A stretch of 64,000 bases of DNA, taken from assembly GCF_030818775.1 (NCBI RefSeq), contig NZ_JAUTAU010000001.1, positions 640,001 to 704,000 of the forward strand. The letters run 5' to 3'. The translations under genes were made by a program, and so were the position numbers. The notes beneath the pieces were generated by a model that was given only the letters and a program-made list of their open reading frames with translations, made no database searches and was not told the origin of the DNA. This document shows, in pieces, positions 8,376 through 16,457 of this stretch (the first letter of the stretch is position 1; each line of letters starts with the position of its first letter). The DNA is from Bacillus sp. SORGH_AS_0510. GTDB taxonomy: Bacteria; Bacillota; Bacilli; Bacillales; Cytobacillaceae.

Positions 8376-9260
8376 ATCAAAAATTCAAGAATCTTTTTAG
8401 GTATCTTTTCAGTCTTTGCATTAGCTTTTCTAATTTTAATTCCCATCTACAAAGATCACAATTCCAAAAACACAGCTGCCGAACCACCTCAAGATCAACA
8501 ACAGACCCAACAACAACCTTCTAACCAACCACCTAAAAATGAACAACCACAGAAGCCCCCTAGCCAGTCAGAAGAGAAACCTCAAAAGCCCGAAGAGAAT
8601 AAGCCAGACACTTCCAAGATTTATTGGGGTGTGGATACTGCAAGTAAAATCGACCAAGCCTTTTATCAATGTGTCGAGCAAAATTACGGAAAACCGGATG
8701 TGGTTGGAAGATATATCGGAGATAAGCAAGATGTCTCGACAGGATTGACTTCAGAAGAAGTTGCTTTTCTTAAAAAACAAGGGATAAAAATCCTACCGAT
8801 CTATAACCACTTTACCGATGCTACCACCTATCAAAACGGAGTAGAGGAAGCAAAAGGTGCCATTGCTCTTGCTAAGGAACTGGGAATTCCTGAAGGAGTA
8901 GTGATTTACGCAGATATTGAACCTAAGTATCCAGTGGATGCGGAATTCATTCGGGGATGGGTTGAAACCATATCTTCTTCTGCTTACAAACCAGGGATAT
9001 ATGGTGTTTTTCTTGATGGTAAAGAATTAACCAATGCGTATAACGAGGCCATTGCCAAAAATAAAGAGTTCAAAAATAAGATTTTCGTTTGGACTAGTAA
9101 TCCAGAAACAGGGACAACTGCAAAAGATAAAGCACCTAAATACAATCCGAAGACACCAGATTCCATTAATGCATCCATTTGGCAGTACGGACTTGATGGA
9201 AAACAGTGTAATGTTGATACAAACCTAATCCAATCAGCAGCTTATTCTGCTGCCTGGTAA
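8376..9260 (+). CDS. Membrane-anchored DUF1906 (GH25-like) protein
   Basis: The C-terminal 210 residues form a DUF1906 glycoside-hydrolase-like domain. It opens YWGVDTASKIDQAF, continues VVGRYIGD and VIYADIE, and ends SIWQYGLDGK...VDTNLI. Relatives act on cell-wall peptidoglycan. The reading frame stays open well upstream: it gives a membrane anchor (FLGIFSVFALAFLILIPIY), then a Gln/Pro/Lys-rich linker of about 50 residues. The GTG at 8631 lies inside the conserved opening strand, so it cannot be the true start. No ATG, GTG or TTG precedes the anchor in frame. A GAAGGGAGAGAGG site points to a non-canonical ATC at 8376, so the start is unsure (about 294 aa). Confidence 0.7.
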   Translation: MKNSRIFLGIFSVFALAFLILIPIYKDHNSKNTAAEPPQDQQQTQQQPSNQPPKNEQPQKPPSQSEEKPQKPEENKPDTSKIYWGVDTASKIDQAFYQCVEQNYGKPDVVGRYIGDKQDVSTGLTSEEVAFLKKQGIKILPIYNHFTDATTYQNGVEEAKGAIALAKELGIPEGVVIYADIEPKYPVDAEFIRGWVETISSSAYKPGIYGVFLDGKELTNAYNEAIAKNKEFKNKIFVWTSNPETGTTAKDKAPKYNPKTPDSINASIWQYGLDGKQCNVDTNLIQSAAYSAAW

Positions 9261-9312
9261 TAAGGGTGCCATAGGGACGGTTCTCAAAGGGGACAATCGG
9301 AAGTTTTGCGCG

Positions 9313-9356
9313 TAAAAAGGCCAAACTAGCGGGTATGAGCTAGTCTGGCCTTTTTA
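9313..9356 (+). terminator. Intrinsic terminator
   Basis: A long stem of AAAAAGGCCAAACTAGC with GCTAGTCTGGCCTTTTT, loop GGGTATGA. It ends the DUF1906 gene. Confidence 0.9.
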
Positions 9357-9530
9357 CAATTTGTAAGTAGGGTCTTTTAGAATGATTACCGCGCCTGTCA
9401 CCGCCCGAATTTTGTCGAAGAATGATAGGCCTTTATGTGGATTAATAGTGATAGAATGTAGTTGCAACTGAATATTGTTGGGGTGGTGGGTTGTTGCGCT
9501 TCTTTCCGTTTCGGGAGGGAGGTGATAATC

Positions 9531-9683
9531 ATGGAAACATTTCTTGAAGTCCTACGTGAAGTTCTGAAAGGGGTTATACGTGAAATTAGTGCGTATTTCT
9601 TTCGGAAAAACGTTCTAGAAAACAAGAATACCACCCGCGCCGTAGGAAGCAAAAGGGTGGCTCTCATAAATAAAATACTTTGA
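9531..9683 (+). CDS. Small amphipathic peptide, candidate type I toxin
   Basis: This 50-residue peptide begins METFLEVLREVLKGVIREIS and continues AYFFRKNVLENKNTT. A strong GGGAGGGAGGTG site lies before the ATG. The N-terminus forms an amphipathic helix and the C-terminus is basic. A CCACCC/GGGTGG hairpin (9629-9660) lies inside the 3' coding part, as happens where a convergent antisense RNA overlaps. A decayed copy of the gene, with the same hairpin, is at 2732-2826. The size and layout resemble Gram-positive type I toxins, but I cannot see an antitoxin promoter with confidence. It may instead be an unrelated small peptide gene. Confidence 0.5.
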   Translation: METFLEVLREVLKGVIREISAYFFRKNVLENKNTTRAVGSKRVALINKIL

Positions 9684-9713
9684 CAACCACCACCCTGACG
9701 GTCGAGGTTGCGG

Positions 9714-9748
9714 GAGAGAGGTGCTAGAACACTTCTCTCTTTTTATTA
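9714..9748 (+). terminator. Intrinsic terminator
   Basis: The stem GAGAGA-GGTG-CTAG-AACAC-TTCTCTC is followed by TTTTTATT. It is nearly identical to the hairpin at 4458-4489. Confidence 0.85.
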
Positions 9749-9896
9749 TATGTCTATTATAAACAAAAACATTCCCATTTAAAAGTAAGACCGCGTGGAT
9801 CCTTGACCGACAATCTTTTTAGCTATCTGAGATGAAAATACTCTATCGCTGGGGTTATGCGCATTTTAAATGTGTATATCCTGTGCTAATTCCAAA

Positions 9897-10316
9897 TTAT
9901 TTTTCGCTGGTGAGTATTTTGATTAGTGATGCAGATTTCTTTTTGTCCAATTGAATGTATTTACTTTGGGCGTCAATTACTAGTTCAACTTGGTCCTTTT
10001 TTGGACTGATCCAAAGTTCGTATAACACCGCTTTTGCTTTTATTTCCGGATTTTTAAATTGAAATACAAATCGGTAATCAGGTGGGCGTACCATCGATAC
10101 TTTTGCATTTTCCCAATCACTATTTTCTATTATATCTTTCACCTTTTGAACCTTGGTATTGGCAGTGATTTTTTTGAAGTCTTCATATTTATCTTCATTC
10201 TCCACACGCTTTTCCACTTTGATATATTGCTCTTCATTCTTCGTTACGCCATTACAGCCTGCTGCAAATAATGAAATGATTCCGATAAAAACAATCAAAT
10301 AGTTGAGTTTTTTCAA
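9897..10316 (-). CDS. Putative lipoprotein, 139 aa
   Basis: A type II signal peptide is clear: MKKLNY, a hydrophobic stretch, and the lipobox FAAGC with the modified cysteine at about residue 21. The mature part is charged and small, with the segment PPDYRFVFQF near residue 78, a SPKKDQVELV strand pair and a basic C-terminus. The family is not recognised. It probably sits on the outer face of the membrane. Repeat-rich spacers isolate it on both sides. Confidence 0.75.
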   Translation of the reverse strand: MKKLNYLIVFIGIISLFAAGCNGVTKNEEQYIKVEKRVENEDKYEDFKKITANTKVQKVKDIIENSDWENAKVSMVRPPDYRFVFQFKNPEIKAKAVLYELWISPKKDQVELVIDAQSKYIQLDKKKSASLIKILTSEK

Positions 10317-10410
10317 GATTCATCGCCCCCTTTACTAATAAGACGTATTTCATTTAGAAAAGTATCAGGTTGTGATATACATATAAATTGAAATGGTTCT
10401 AGAGCATCTA

Positions 10411-10684
10411 TCGACAATCTTTTTATTGGAGTTGGTGTAAGAATCCACTGATATCAAGTAATCACCCTTCTTTTAACCAAACGTTTGATTACTTTCGAAT
10501 TAAAGGGAAGAACAGGGAAAGAAGTCGATTTGAGAGAAATAAGGACTTTTTTGAGGAATATGAGGGAAACTTGCGGAGAGTTGGCCGACATTCTTTTTAT
10601 GATATTTTTGATAGGAATAGCCCTATCGATGAGTTTATGCTCGTATTAACTAAACGATTAATTAGTATAGCTTATAGGGAAAAC
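10411..10684 (+). repeat. Dispersed 274-bp bipartite repeat, copy 3
   Basis: The half-units start at 10411 (TCGACAATCTTTTTATTG) and about 10587 (CCGACATTCTTTTTATGA) and close with TTTGATTACTTT and TTAATTAGTATAGC. A GGGACGGTTCT-family arm (AGGAGAATCGTCCCTGTGG) follows at about 10729-10748. A partial half-unit, CCGACAATCTTTTTAG, also lies at about 9808. Confidence 0.75.
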
Positions 10685-10877
10685 AGTCAAAACGTGGTGA
10701 AAAAGACGTTTCTTTTGGTGGAAAAACCAGGAGAATCGTCCCTGTGGCTTAAATAAGGGCTTAATCTGCCGATACGTTATTTAGATTGATGCATAAGCTA
10801 GAAGTGACCATCAGACAAAACGCCATATATTTTACTTCCTCAGGGCTTTTTATGCGTTCGGTGCATGAAAGCCAAGT

Positions 10878-10906
10878 AAAAAAGCCCTAAACAGGGCTTT
10901 TTTATT
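10878..10906. terminator. Bidirectional terminator
   Basis: AAAAAAGCCCT-AAAC-AGGGCTTTTTTATT. It can end the YjcZ transcripts that run leftwards. Confidence 0.8.
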
Positions 10907-10933
10907 TGAACAATTTAGGTTGGATGCTTTTAA

Positions 10934-11086
10934 TTAATAAAAGCAAGTTGCTCCAATGATAATTAATAAGATAAACAAGACAACGATTAAGGCAAAACCT
11001 CCGCCATAACCAAAGCCGCCACCGTAACCGTAGCCACCACAGCCACAACCGCCAAAGCCGCCGCCGAATCCAGCATAACCGTACAT
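10934..11086 (-). CDS. YjcZ family small sporulation peptide, 50 aa
   Basis: The sequence starts [20 protein letters not shown] and ends in the family's hydrophobic tail [20 protein letters not shown], with AAGGGGGGAT upstream of the ATG. YjcZ-type peptides are made during sporulation and have a Gly/Tyr-rich head plus one membrane-spanning segment. Their exact role is unknown. It pairs with the peptide gene just upstream (11119-11232), and the head here is unusually long, with two cysteines. Confidence 0.85.
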   Translation of the reverse strand: MYGYAGFGGGFGGCGCGGYGYGGGFGYGGGFALIVVLFILLIIIGATCFY

Positions 11087-11118
11087 TTTTATCCCCCCTT
11101 TCAATTAGTATTATTTAA

Positions 11119-11232
11119 TTAATAAAATCCTCCGCCATATCCTCCGCCCATAAAGGATGCTCCGATAATAATTAGAAGGATAAATAATACAACTATTAAT
11201 GCGAAACCTCCACCAGCTCCTACACCATCCAT
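11119..11232 (-). CDS. YjcZ family small sporulation peptide, 37 aa
   Basis: [20 protein letters not shown] is followed by [17 protein letters not shown], preceded by AAAGGAGG. It has the same membrane segment as its neighbour, but the glycine-rich part is at both ends. It lies 32 bp upstream of the other YjcZ gene on the same strand, so the two probably share a sporulation-time transcript. A third paralogue is at 46812-46910. Confidence 0.85.
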   Translation of the reverse strand: MDGVGAGGGFALIVVLFILLIIIGASFMGGGYGGGFY

Positions 11233-11360
11233 TTGAAAACCTCCTTTACAACTATTCCATACAAAATATGTTAAAATCCAAAAGTTGTCAGTGCTTTTTC
11301 AAAATATACAAGCCTAATCTATACAATTTGAAAATATCGCGGTGGCTACTGCCATCCAAG

Positions 11361-11402
11361 AAAAAAAGGACAATACCTAATTGAGGGTATTATCCTTTTT
11401 TG
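11361..11402. terminator. Bidirectional terminator
   Basis: AAAAAAAGGACAATACC-TAATTGA-GGGTATTATCCTTTTTT. It closes the stress-protein gene on the minus strand. Confidence 0.85.
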
Positions 11403-11422
11403 CATATTCAAAATGATTTTCT

Positions 11423-11920
11423 TTATTTATTCATTTCAATCGTTTCATTCACATCTGTCGATTGAGCACTTTGCCCGGTCATGCGTTTGTAGAGAAAGGC
11501 GACTTTCTTAGTAAAATTACCGGTATCCCAATATTCGGCTGCTTCTGCATTTACCTTTATTAAGACCACGTTAGGGTCATCATAAGACGTTTGCATGATC
11601 TTCTCATATGCTTTGCTCCACAGTTCCTTTTTCTTACCCATATCCGCAACGATTTCTGCTCTGCCACGGACGGAAACATAGGATTTACCTGCATATGCCA
11701 CATTGACATCATGATCATGTAAAATTTCTTCATATTTATCAGTCTCTTTTTTAGTGAAGAACCATAAGTCACCATCAAACTCCACTTCTTGTGTTTTCAT
11801 AGGACGAGAAACAAGCCCGTCTTCACTGACCGTAGTCAGCATAGCCGTGTCTATGTCCTTAATTAACTCCCTTAACGTTTCCATTTCCTCTTGTTTCAAC
11901 ATGTTAGCCATCTCCATCAC
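11423..11920 (-). CDS. General stress protein 26-like pyridoxamine 5'-phosphate oxidase family protein
   Basis: This 165-residue split-barrel flavin-binding protein begins with an N-terminal helix, then IDTAMLTTVSEDGLVSRPM. It continues with GDLWFFTKKETDK, VNVAYAGKSYVSVRGRAEI and AAEYWDTG. This is the pattern of YdaG/GSP26, a sigma-B-dependent general stress protein in Bacillus that binds FMN. The role is probably oxidative or general stress related. Several close ATGs make the exact start uncertain; the internal MANMLKQEEM has a usable GAGGTGATGG site. Confidence 0.85.
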   Translation of the reverse strand: MMEMANMLKQEEMETLRELIKDIDTAMLTTVSEDGLVSRPMKTQEVEFDGDLWFFTKKETDKYEEILHDHDVNVAYAGKSYVSVRGRAEIVADMGKKKELWSKAYEKIMQTSYDDPNVVLIKVNAEAAEYWDTGNFTKKVAFLYKRMTGQSAQSTDVNETIEMNK

Positions 11921-12046
11921 CTCATAAATGCTTTAAGATGTATAATACCCTTTCCGTGAACTTTTATTCAGTGGGAACCGTCCCTGCGGCTTCCTTTTGT
12001 GTTAAAATATGGATAATAATCCGTTTTTGAAACGAGGGGTTTTTGG

Positions 12047-12394
12047 ATGGAGCAGGTGCTAAATGTAATTCCTTTTATTCTGGGACTTGGGTTGAATGCA
12101 TTATTGATATTCGCTTTATTAAGTCTCAAGGGTAAGATCATTGGCATAAAAAAACGCTTATCCATATTGAGCTTGTTTTTAACTGTTGTTTTCACAATCA
12201 TCCCAACAATAGGCTATCGGGTTGCAAAAGATTCTGGTGCTTATTACTTTGGTTTTCCAGCTAATGGCTTTGTGTATCATAGCGGAGGGCACTTAAGTTT
12301 TGCTTCTTTAGGACTCCTATTTAACTATTTCTTCTTTTATTGGGTCCTTAAACTTATATATAAAGTTTGGAATCTACGAACAGTACAGAAATAA
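12047..12394 (+). CDS. Small membrane protein, 115 aa
   Basis: Three hydrophobic segments are seen: VIPFILGLGLNALLIFALL, then ILSLFLTVVFTIIPTIGY, then a C-terminal LGLLFNYFFFYWVLKLIY. The start follows GAGGGG. No family is recognised. A second small membrane gene follows 24 bp later, suggesting a two-gene unit. Confidence 0.7.
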   Translation: MEQVLNVIPFILGLGLNALLIFALLSLKGKIIGIKKRLSILSLFLTVVFTIIPTIGYRVAKDSGAYYFGFPANGFVYHSGGHLSFASLGLLFNYFFFYWVLKLIYKVWNLRTVQK

Positions 12395-12418
12395 TGGAAA
12401 TAAGGGAGGTTATCTAAT

Positions 12419-12595
12419 TTGAGGTTTCTATTTGCTATCCCACTTATTCTTATAGGGTCTTTATTGATCGGGTTAACAATTGATGGCATAGGAGACAAAG
12501 GGAATGTAATTATGGATATCATTGGATGGATTCTTTTCTTAGTCGCTATTTGGGTTGGTAGAAAAAAGCAAGTAGGAAAGAAGCGAGCCTCTTAG
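12419..12595 (+). CDS. Small membrane protein, 58 aa
   Basis: It starts at TTG with AAGGGAGG 7 bases upstream, so the site decides the start. The N-terminal segment MRFLFAIPLILIGSLLIGLT and a second segment MDIIGWILFLVAIWVG span the membrane. The end is basic (RKKQVGKKRAS). It is probably translated with the gene before it. Function unknown. Confidence 0.65.
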   Translation: MRFLFAIPLILIGSLLIGLTIDGIGDKGNVIMDIIGWILFLVAIWVGRKKQVGKKRAS

Positions 12596-12750
12596 ATAAA
12601 CTAACGGATGCAGAGAGTTTAAGTTTCAGCGGCCATTTGGGTTCGGCGGTGGCTATTCCTTGTTGAACGAACGGGACAGGTTAGTGAAAGAAAGGTAAAT
12701 AGGAATAATAGAGATAAATGTAAATTTAAAAGGGATTTGAGGAGAATCAA

Positions 12751-13209
12751 ATGTCGCAAGATGGAATTGTTTTAGTAGCAAATGTGTCAATCTTTAATGA
12801 CGATAAAGTCTTGATTATAAAAGAGAATAAACCTACTGCTATTAATAAGTGGAACTTTCCAGGTGGTCATATCGAAAAAGGTGAAGACATTCTCTATACA
12901 GCTCAGAGGGAAGTTAAGGAGGAAACAGGTTTGGATGTAAAACTGATTGGTACTACTGGTGTATATAATTTTGTTAGTAGTACAAACAATCAAGTTATTT
13001 TATTCCATTTTGTTGGTGAGGTTACAGGAGGTTCTCTAACTCTCGAAGAAGATGTAATTTCTGACAGCAAGTGGATAAAAGTAAATGAACTTGTAACATT
13101 TGAAAATAAAGACTTACGAGAACCCAGTGTAATAAAGCAAATATTTAATAACTTATTACAAGAGAAAATACACCCAATTAGTGTGTATAATGAGCAACTA
13201 ATTAAATAG
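12751..13209 (+). CDS. Nudix hydrolase
   Basis: This 152-residue protein carries an intact Nudix box, GHIEKGEDILYTAQREV followed by KEETGL (pattern Gx5Ex7REUxEExGU), which binds the catalytic divalent metal. The strand NKWNFPGG directly precedes it. Such enzymes cleave nucleoside diphosphates linked to another moiety; the substrate is unknown. The start ATG follows GAGGAG. A repeat copy with terminator lies immediately downstream. Confidence 0.9.
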   Translation: MSQDGIVLVANVSIFNDDKVLIIKENKPTAINKWNFPGGHIEKGEDILYTAQREVKEETGLDVKLIGTTGVYNFVSSTNNQVILFHFVGEVTGGSLTLEEDVISDSKWIKVNELVTFENKDLREPSVIKQIFNNLLQEKIHPISVYNEQLIK

Positions 13210-13216
13210 TTCTTAA

Positions 13217-13296
13217 TGAACTAAGGGGTGAGTTAAAGATGAAGATCGCTGTAGCGATCTTTTTTTAATTATTGTAACGGAGCAGTATAATTCAAC
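13217..13296 (+). repeat. Terminator-bearing mosaic repeat (first copy)
   Basis: The layout is a head GAACTAAGGGGTGAGTTAAA, a hairpin AGATCGCTGTAGCGATCT with T-run (13243-13267), then a tail ATTGTAACGGAGCAGTATAA. The hairpin acts as a terminator for the Nudix gene. It is the leftmost of about 27 copies. Confidence 0.8.
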
Positions 13297-13346
13297 AATA
13301 TGGAAAAATATAGATAAATAAAACTGACTCATTAGGGGGAGAAAAA

Positions 13347-13568
13347 ATGGGGGCTGTTTTTACATTCTTTAGCATATGGATATGCAGTTTCCTACATATA
13401 GTGGTAATTGAAAAGGGAAATCACATACTAGTGATCGAAGACCAATTCATTTACGAGAGGGTCTACTCCCGCATTCAAGTAAAAATCATTGAAAATCATA
13501 ACGGTACGCTCTTAATCTCAAGTGTAGAAAATAAAGAGACCACTATCGAGGTTACTCTACCTATGTAA
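13347..13568 (+). CDS. Small membrane-start protein with histidine-kinase-like tail, 73 aa
   Basis: It opens with a hydrophobic segment, MGAVFTFFSIWICSFLHIVV, after a GGGGGAG site. The last 30 residues read KIIENHNGTLLISSVENKET followed by TIEVTLPM. This closely follows the end of HATPase domains (IIExHxGxIxVxSxxxxGTTxxxxLP) without the ATP-binding boxes. It is most likely a fused remnant of a histidine kinase, and may or may not be expressed. A similar tail occurs at 59886-60021. Confidence 0.45.
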   Translation: MGAVFTFFSIWICSFLHIVVIEKGNHILVIEDQFIYERVYSRIQVKIIENHNGTLLISSVENKETTIEVTLPM

Positions 13569-13628
13569 CCCTTACGTTCAGTGCGTTGTGTAATAATTAT
13601 TTAACTCGTCCACTAATCTATAATCGAA

Positions 13629-13661
13629 TAATACAAGGAATCGCCGCGGCGATCCTTTTTA
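13629..13661 (+). repeat. Mosaic-repeat hairpin copy
   Basis: Only the core is kept: GGAATCGCCGCGGCGATCC followed by a T-run. It terminates transcription from the left. Confidence 0.7.
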
Positions 13662-13786
13662 GTTTGGCAAATAATACTTCCACCACCATTAGGGGGCCAG
13701 AACTGAATTCGTTAGATTAATAAAAGCCTGTTTGGAGAAAACTCTTTAGTAAAGATACTTTTTTACATAAAAAGAGGTGTAGGAAA

Positions 13787-14791
13787 TTGGAGCATAAACC
13801 CAAAATGGTATCAAGCGAGATAGCGGCACTTTGGTCACAGTATCAGAATGATACTGCAGCTCTTTGTATTAATAAACATATGTTACAGAACATAAAAGAC
13901 AAAGAAATCTCAAACATTTTTCAGCAATCAATCTCTCTTAGTGAGCAACATATTGAGAAAATTAAAGAATTTATGACCGCAGAAGATTACCCAATTCCCA
14001 TTGGTTTTACAGAAAATGATTTGGTACCGGACACTCCTGCTCTATTTTCTGATAATTTAAGTTTATTTTATATTAATATCATGTCTATTCATGGCTGCCA
14101 TGGATATAGTGGGGCGCTTACGACATGTGCGCGTAAAGACATTCGTGAATATTTTACACATTGTATATCATCAGCAGTGGATTTATGTAACTGGTCCAAG
14201 GATTTAATGCTAGAAAAAGGAATATATGCTCGACCGCCAGCTATACTCCCGTCGGATAGAGCAGATTATGTTAAGGATGACCACTTTCTAGCAGGATGGT
14301 TTGGTGAGGTAAGACCACTATCCTGCATCGAGATTACAGATATTTATTTTAATTTAAAGAAGAGTATAATGGCAAAAGCTGTCACGATGGCCTTTAGCCA
14401 AGTTGTGAAAGATAAAAATATCCGTAAGTTTATGTTAGAAGCAGTGAAAACGAAGGATAAACACATAAACGTATTTTATGAAGTATTGAATCAAGAACAC
14501 TTACCTGCACCCCCTACTTTTGACGCAGATATAACAGATTCTACTACTTCTCCGTTTTCAGAAAAGCTAATCATGTTTCATGTAGGCTTTTTATTTACTA
14601 CTGCTATGATTTATTATGGTACAGGATGGGCATCTTCTCCTAGAAGGGATCTTCATCCTAAGTATCTGGAAGCTATTGCGGATGATGCTAAAATAGGGAA
14701 AATGTGGATGGACATAATGATAAAAAATGAATGGATTGAACAACCCCCTTTGGCGGAAGATCGGAAGAAGTTAGCTATGCCAAAAAAATGA
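13787..14791 (+). CDS. DUF3231 family protein (paralogue 1)
   Basis: This 334-residue protein has two tandem helical halves of the DUF3231 ferritin-like fold. The first contains PALFSDNLSLFYINIM and the second SPFSEKLIMFHVGFLF. Between them lies the typical GWFGEVRPLSCIEITDIYF linker. Translation starts at TTG after AGAGGTG. The family is confined largely to spore-forming Bacillaceae and is related to coat-type proteins; its role is unproven. A paralogue of equal length lies at 54477-55472. It is followed directly by a MITE-like element. Confidence 0.85.
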   Translation: MEHKPKMVSSEIAALWSQYQNDTAALCINKHMLQNIKDKEISNIFQQSISLSEQHIEKIKEFMTAEDYPIPIGFTENDLVPDTPALFSDNLSLFYINIMSIHGCHGYSGALTTCARKDIREYFTHCISSAVDLCNWSKDLMLEKGIYARPPAILPSDRADYVKDDHFLAGWFGEVRPLSCIEITDIYFNLKKSIMAKAVTMAFSQVVKDKNIRKFMLEAVKTKDKHINVFYEVLNQEHLPAPPTFDADITDSTTSPFSEKLIMFHVGFLFTTAMIYYGTGWASSPRRDLHPKYLEAIADDAKIGKMWMDIMIKNEWIEQPPLAEDRKKLAMPKK

Positions 14792-14864
14792 GAGATAATG
14801 AATACTTGGCTTGTGGAGAAAGGTACTGTTTATTCTTCACAAGCTTTTTATTTGTTTTTTTCAA

Positions 14865-15047
14865 GGCTGTGTTAAAGAACAATGTTGATTATTGCACCCT
14901 GTTGATTGGAGCGGAAGACGCGAAGACTCCTGTGGGAGTATGGTTCAGGAGAGACCCCGCAGACGCTTGCGTCGAGGAGGCTCGCCGAAACACCCACGGA
15001 AAGCGAAGCGTCTGGAGCGGAAATCAACAGGCAAGTTTAACAGAGCC
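14865..15047. mobile_element. MITE-like palindromic element with GGCTNTGTTAAA ends
   Basis: The outer inverted ends are GGCTGTGTTAAA and its partner TTTAACAGAGCC. An inner pair, CCTGTTGATT and AATCAACAGG (14898-15031), encloses a G+C-rich core containing GGAGCGGAAGACGCG and GGAGCGGAA near its ends. This core type is common between Bacillaceae genes. Outside the ends lie TTTTTTTCAA and TTTTTCAAAAAA. No transposase is encoded. Its base composition is clearly richer in G+C than its neighbours. Frames open across it have no ribosome site. Confidence 0.8.
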
Positions 15048-15205
15048 TTTTTCAAAAAACATTTGGCACAGGTGCGGTTATCCTTATGAATATAAAATTA
15101 AAGCAAAACGGAGCAGGTTAGTTAAACAACAATATCATTAAAAAGAGGATTGTTAGCTTTCGTAAAGAAAGAGTAAATAATAAATGGTGAGAGGATGAAG
15201 AAAAT

Positions 15206-15718
15206 TTGGAAGCAAGTAACCAGATCATTCAGATAAAGCCTTGGGAGGATAATGACCTTGATTTACTTTTTCTTATAAACGCTCCAGAAATGATGCAGCA
15301 TCTTGGAGGTCCAGAGAGTAAAGAGCAGATTTTGAAGCGACATAAACGATATCTTGAACTGGGTAATAGAGGTCGTATGTTCAGCATTAAATTGTTACCA
15401 GAATTAGAACCAGTAGGTTCAGTGGGCTATTGGCAAACTACTTGGAATAATGAGAGTGTATATGAAACTGGATGGAGCGTTCTACCCTTTTATCAAGGGA
15501 GGGGAATAGCTACAAAAGCGGTAAAGTTGGCAATTGAAGAAGCATCTAGTGAGAACAAATATAAATACATCCACGCATTCCCATCGATTGATAATCCTGC
15601 TTCTAATACAATTTGTCGGAAGCTTGATTTTCAGTTTATCTCTGAATGCGAATTTGAATATCCTCCAGGAAGCTTTATGCGGTGCAATAATTGGCGTTAT
15701 AACTTAATTGGACAATAG
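15206..15718 (+). CDS. GNAT N-acetyltransferase, RimJ/RimL type
   Basis: This 170-residue protein starts at TTG. The RimJ-like opening is IIQIKPWEDNDLDLLFLINA, then an acetyl-CoA-binding loop ETGWSVLPFYQGRGIATKAV (motif Q/RxxGxG/A near residue 100), and then HAFPSIDNPASNTICRKLDF. The fold transfers acetyl from acetyl-CoA to an amine, probably a small molecule or protein N-terminus. The substrate is unknown. Confidence 0.85.
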   Translation: MEASNQIIQIKPWEDNDLDLLFLINAPEMMQHLGGPESKEQILKRHKRYLELGNRGRMFSIKLLPELEPVGSVGYWQTTWNNESVYETGWSVLPFYQGRGIATKAVKLAIEEASSENKYKYIHAFPSIDNPASNTICRKLDFQFISECEFEYPPGSFMRCNNWRYNLIGQ

Positions 15719-15855
15719 CTGGAATTTCAGTTCTTAATTTTTATAAAAGAATGTGAAAAAATGTACTTAAACTCCCGGGGGAGGATAGTGCAACAAGATA
15801 TATGTCCTTATTTTCCAATAACCGTAGTAAAGTAGTTATAGGAAGGAGGATTCTG

Positions 15856-16323
15856 ATGGCAAAAAGATTCATTTGGCTATTTCTTGCTGTTTTAATTCTT
15901 TTATTAGTTGTTCCAAATGTTCTTGCAGGTTCATCATCTGTTATAAGTGAAGGAAAAGCAGGGGGATATAAATATCTAATTACAAAAGAAGGTAATGAGT
16001 ACACTTGGACTTTAGAGCACAAAGGGAATAAATCAGTATTTGAAGAGACTGAAGAAAATAGAAAAGAATTAAATAATTTTAAGCAAGCAATTATTGATAT
16101 TAAGAATCAATCCATAAAAGTATGTGTATTTATAATAATCTTTTTCATTTTCATAGTATTCGAAGTATTACTTCATATGAAAAATAAACTAAGGTTTAAA
16201 GATGGAGGGGCAATTATTTTTTTATTGGCTGTTATTGCTATTGGTCAGATATTTGTTGCTTTAACGGAACTAGATAGTGCTTTTAGTGATGCAAGGTTTT
16301 ATTACTATCGGATATTGAAATGA
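15856..16323 (+). CDS. Membrane protein with signal peptide, 155 aa
   Basis: The ATG at 15856 follows AGGAAGGAGG, which rules out the longer in-frame reading. Residues 1-25 are a signal-like segment ending in VLAGSSS. About 50 exposed residues follow (GYKYLITKEGNEYTWTLEH), then two membrane spans, ending with a YYYRILK tail. Family not recognised. Confidence 0.7.
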   Translation: MAKRFIWLFLAVLILLLVVPNVLAGSSSVISEGKAGGYKYLITKEGNEYTWTLEHKGNKSVFEETEENRKELNNFKQAIIDIKNQSIKVCVFIIIFFIFIVFEVLLHMKNKLRFKDGGAIIFLLAVIAIGQIFVALTELDSAFSDARFYYYRILK

Positions 16324-16380
16324 CGGGAGCTTAAGTAGAAAACGGGATGCTACGGCGATCCTGTCTTCTTATTGTGCAGG
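16323..16380 (+). repeat. Mosaic-repeat copy
   Basis: The core is GGGATGCTACGGCGATCC, followed by TGTCTTCTTATTGTGCAGG. The hairpin is imperfect. Confidence 0.6.
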
Positions 16381-16457
16381 ATATTTCAAAACTGCGATGA
16401 CAGCTTTAAGTCACCCTTGAATGAAAAGACGAATTAAAAAGGCGTGTAATACTACGC

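Noticed and set aside
8188..8748. Several short open frames before the DUF1906 domain
   Set aside because: They overlap the anchor and linker of the DUF1906 gene in other frames; the linker's Gln/Pro codon bias explains them.
10571..10756. A 61-codon frame at the third bipartite repeat
   Set aside because: It lies within the repeat and is not kept as a frame in the other copies.
14788..15141. Open frames of 117 and 65 codons across the MITE-like element
   Set aside because: They lie within a palindromic G+C-rich repeat, have no ribosome site and give Arg/Cys-rich nonsense without any fold.
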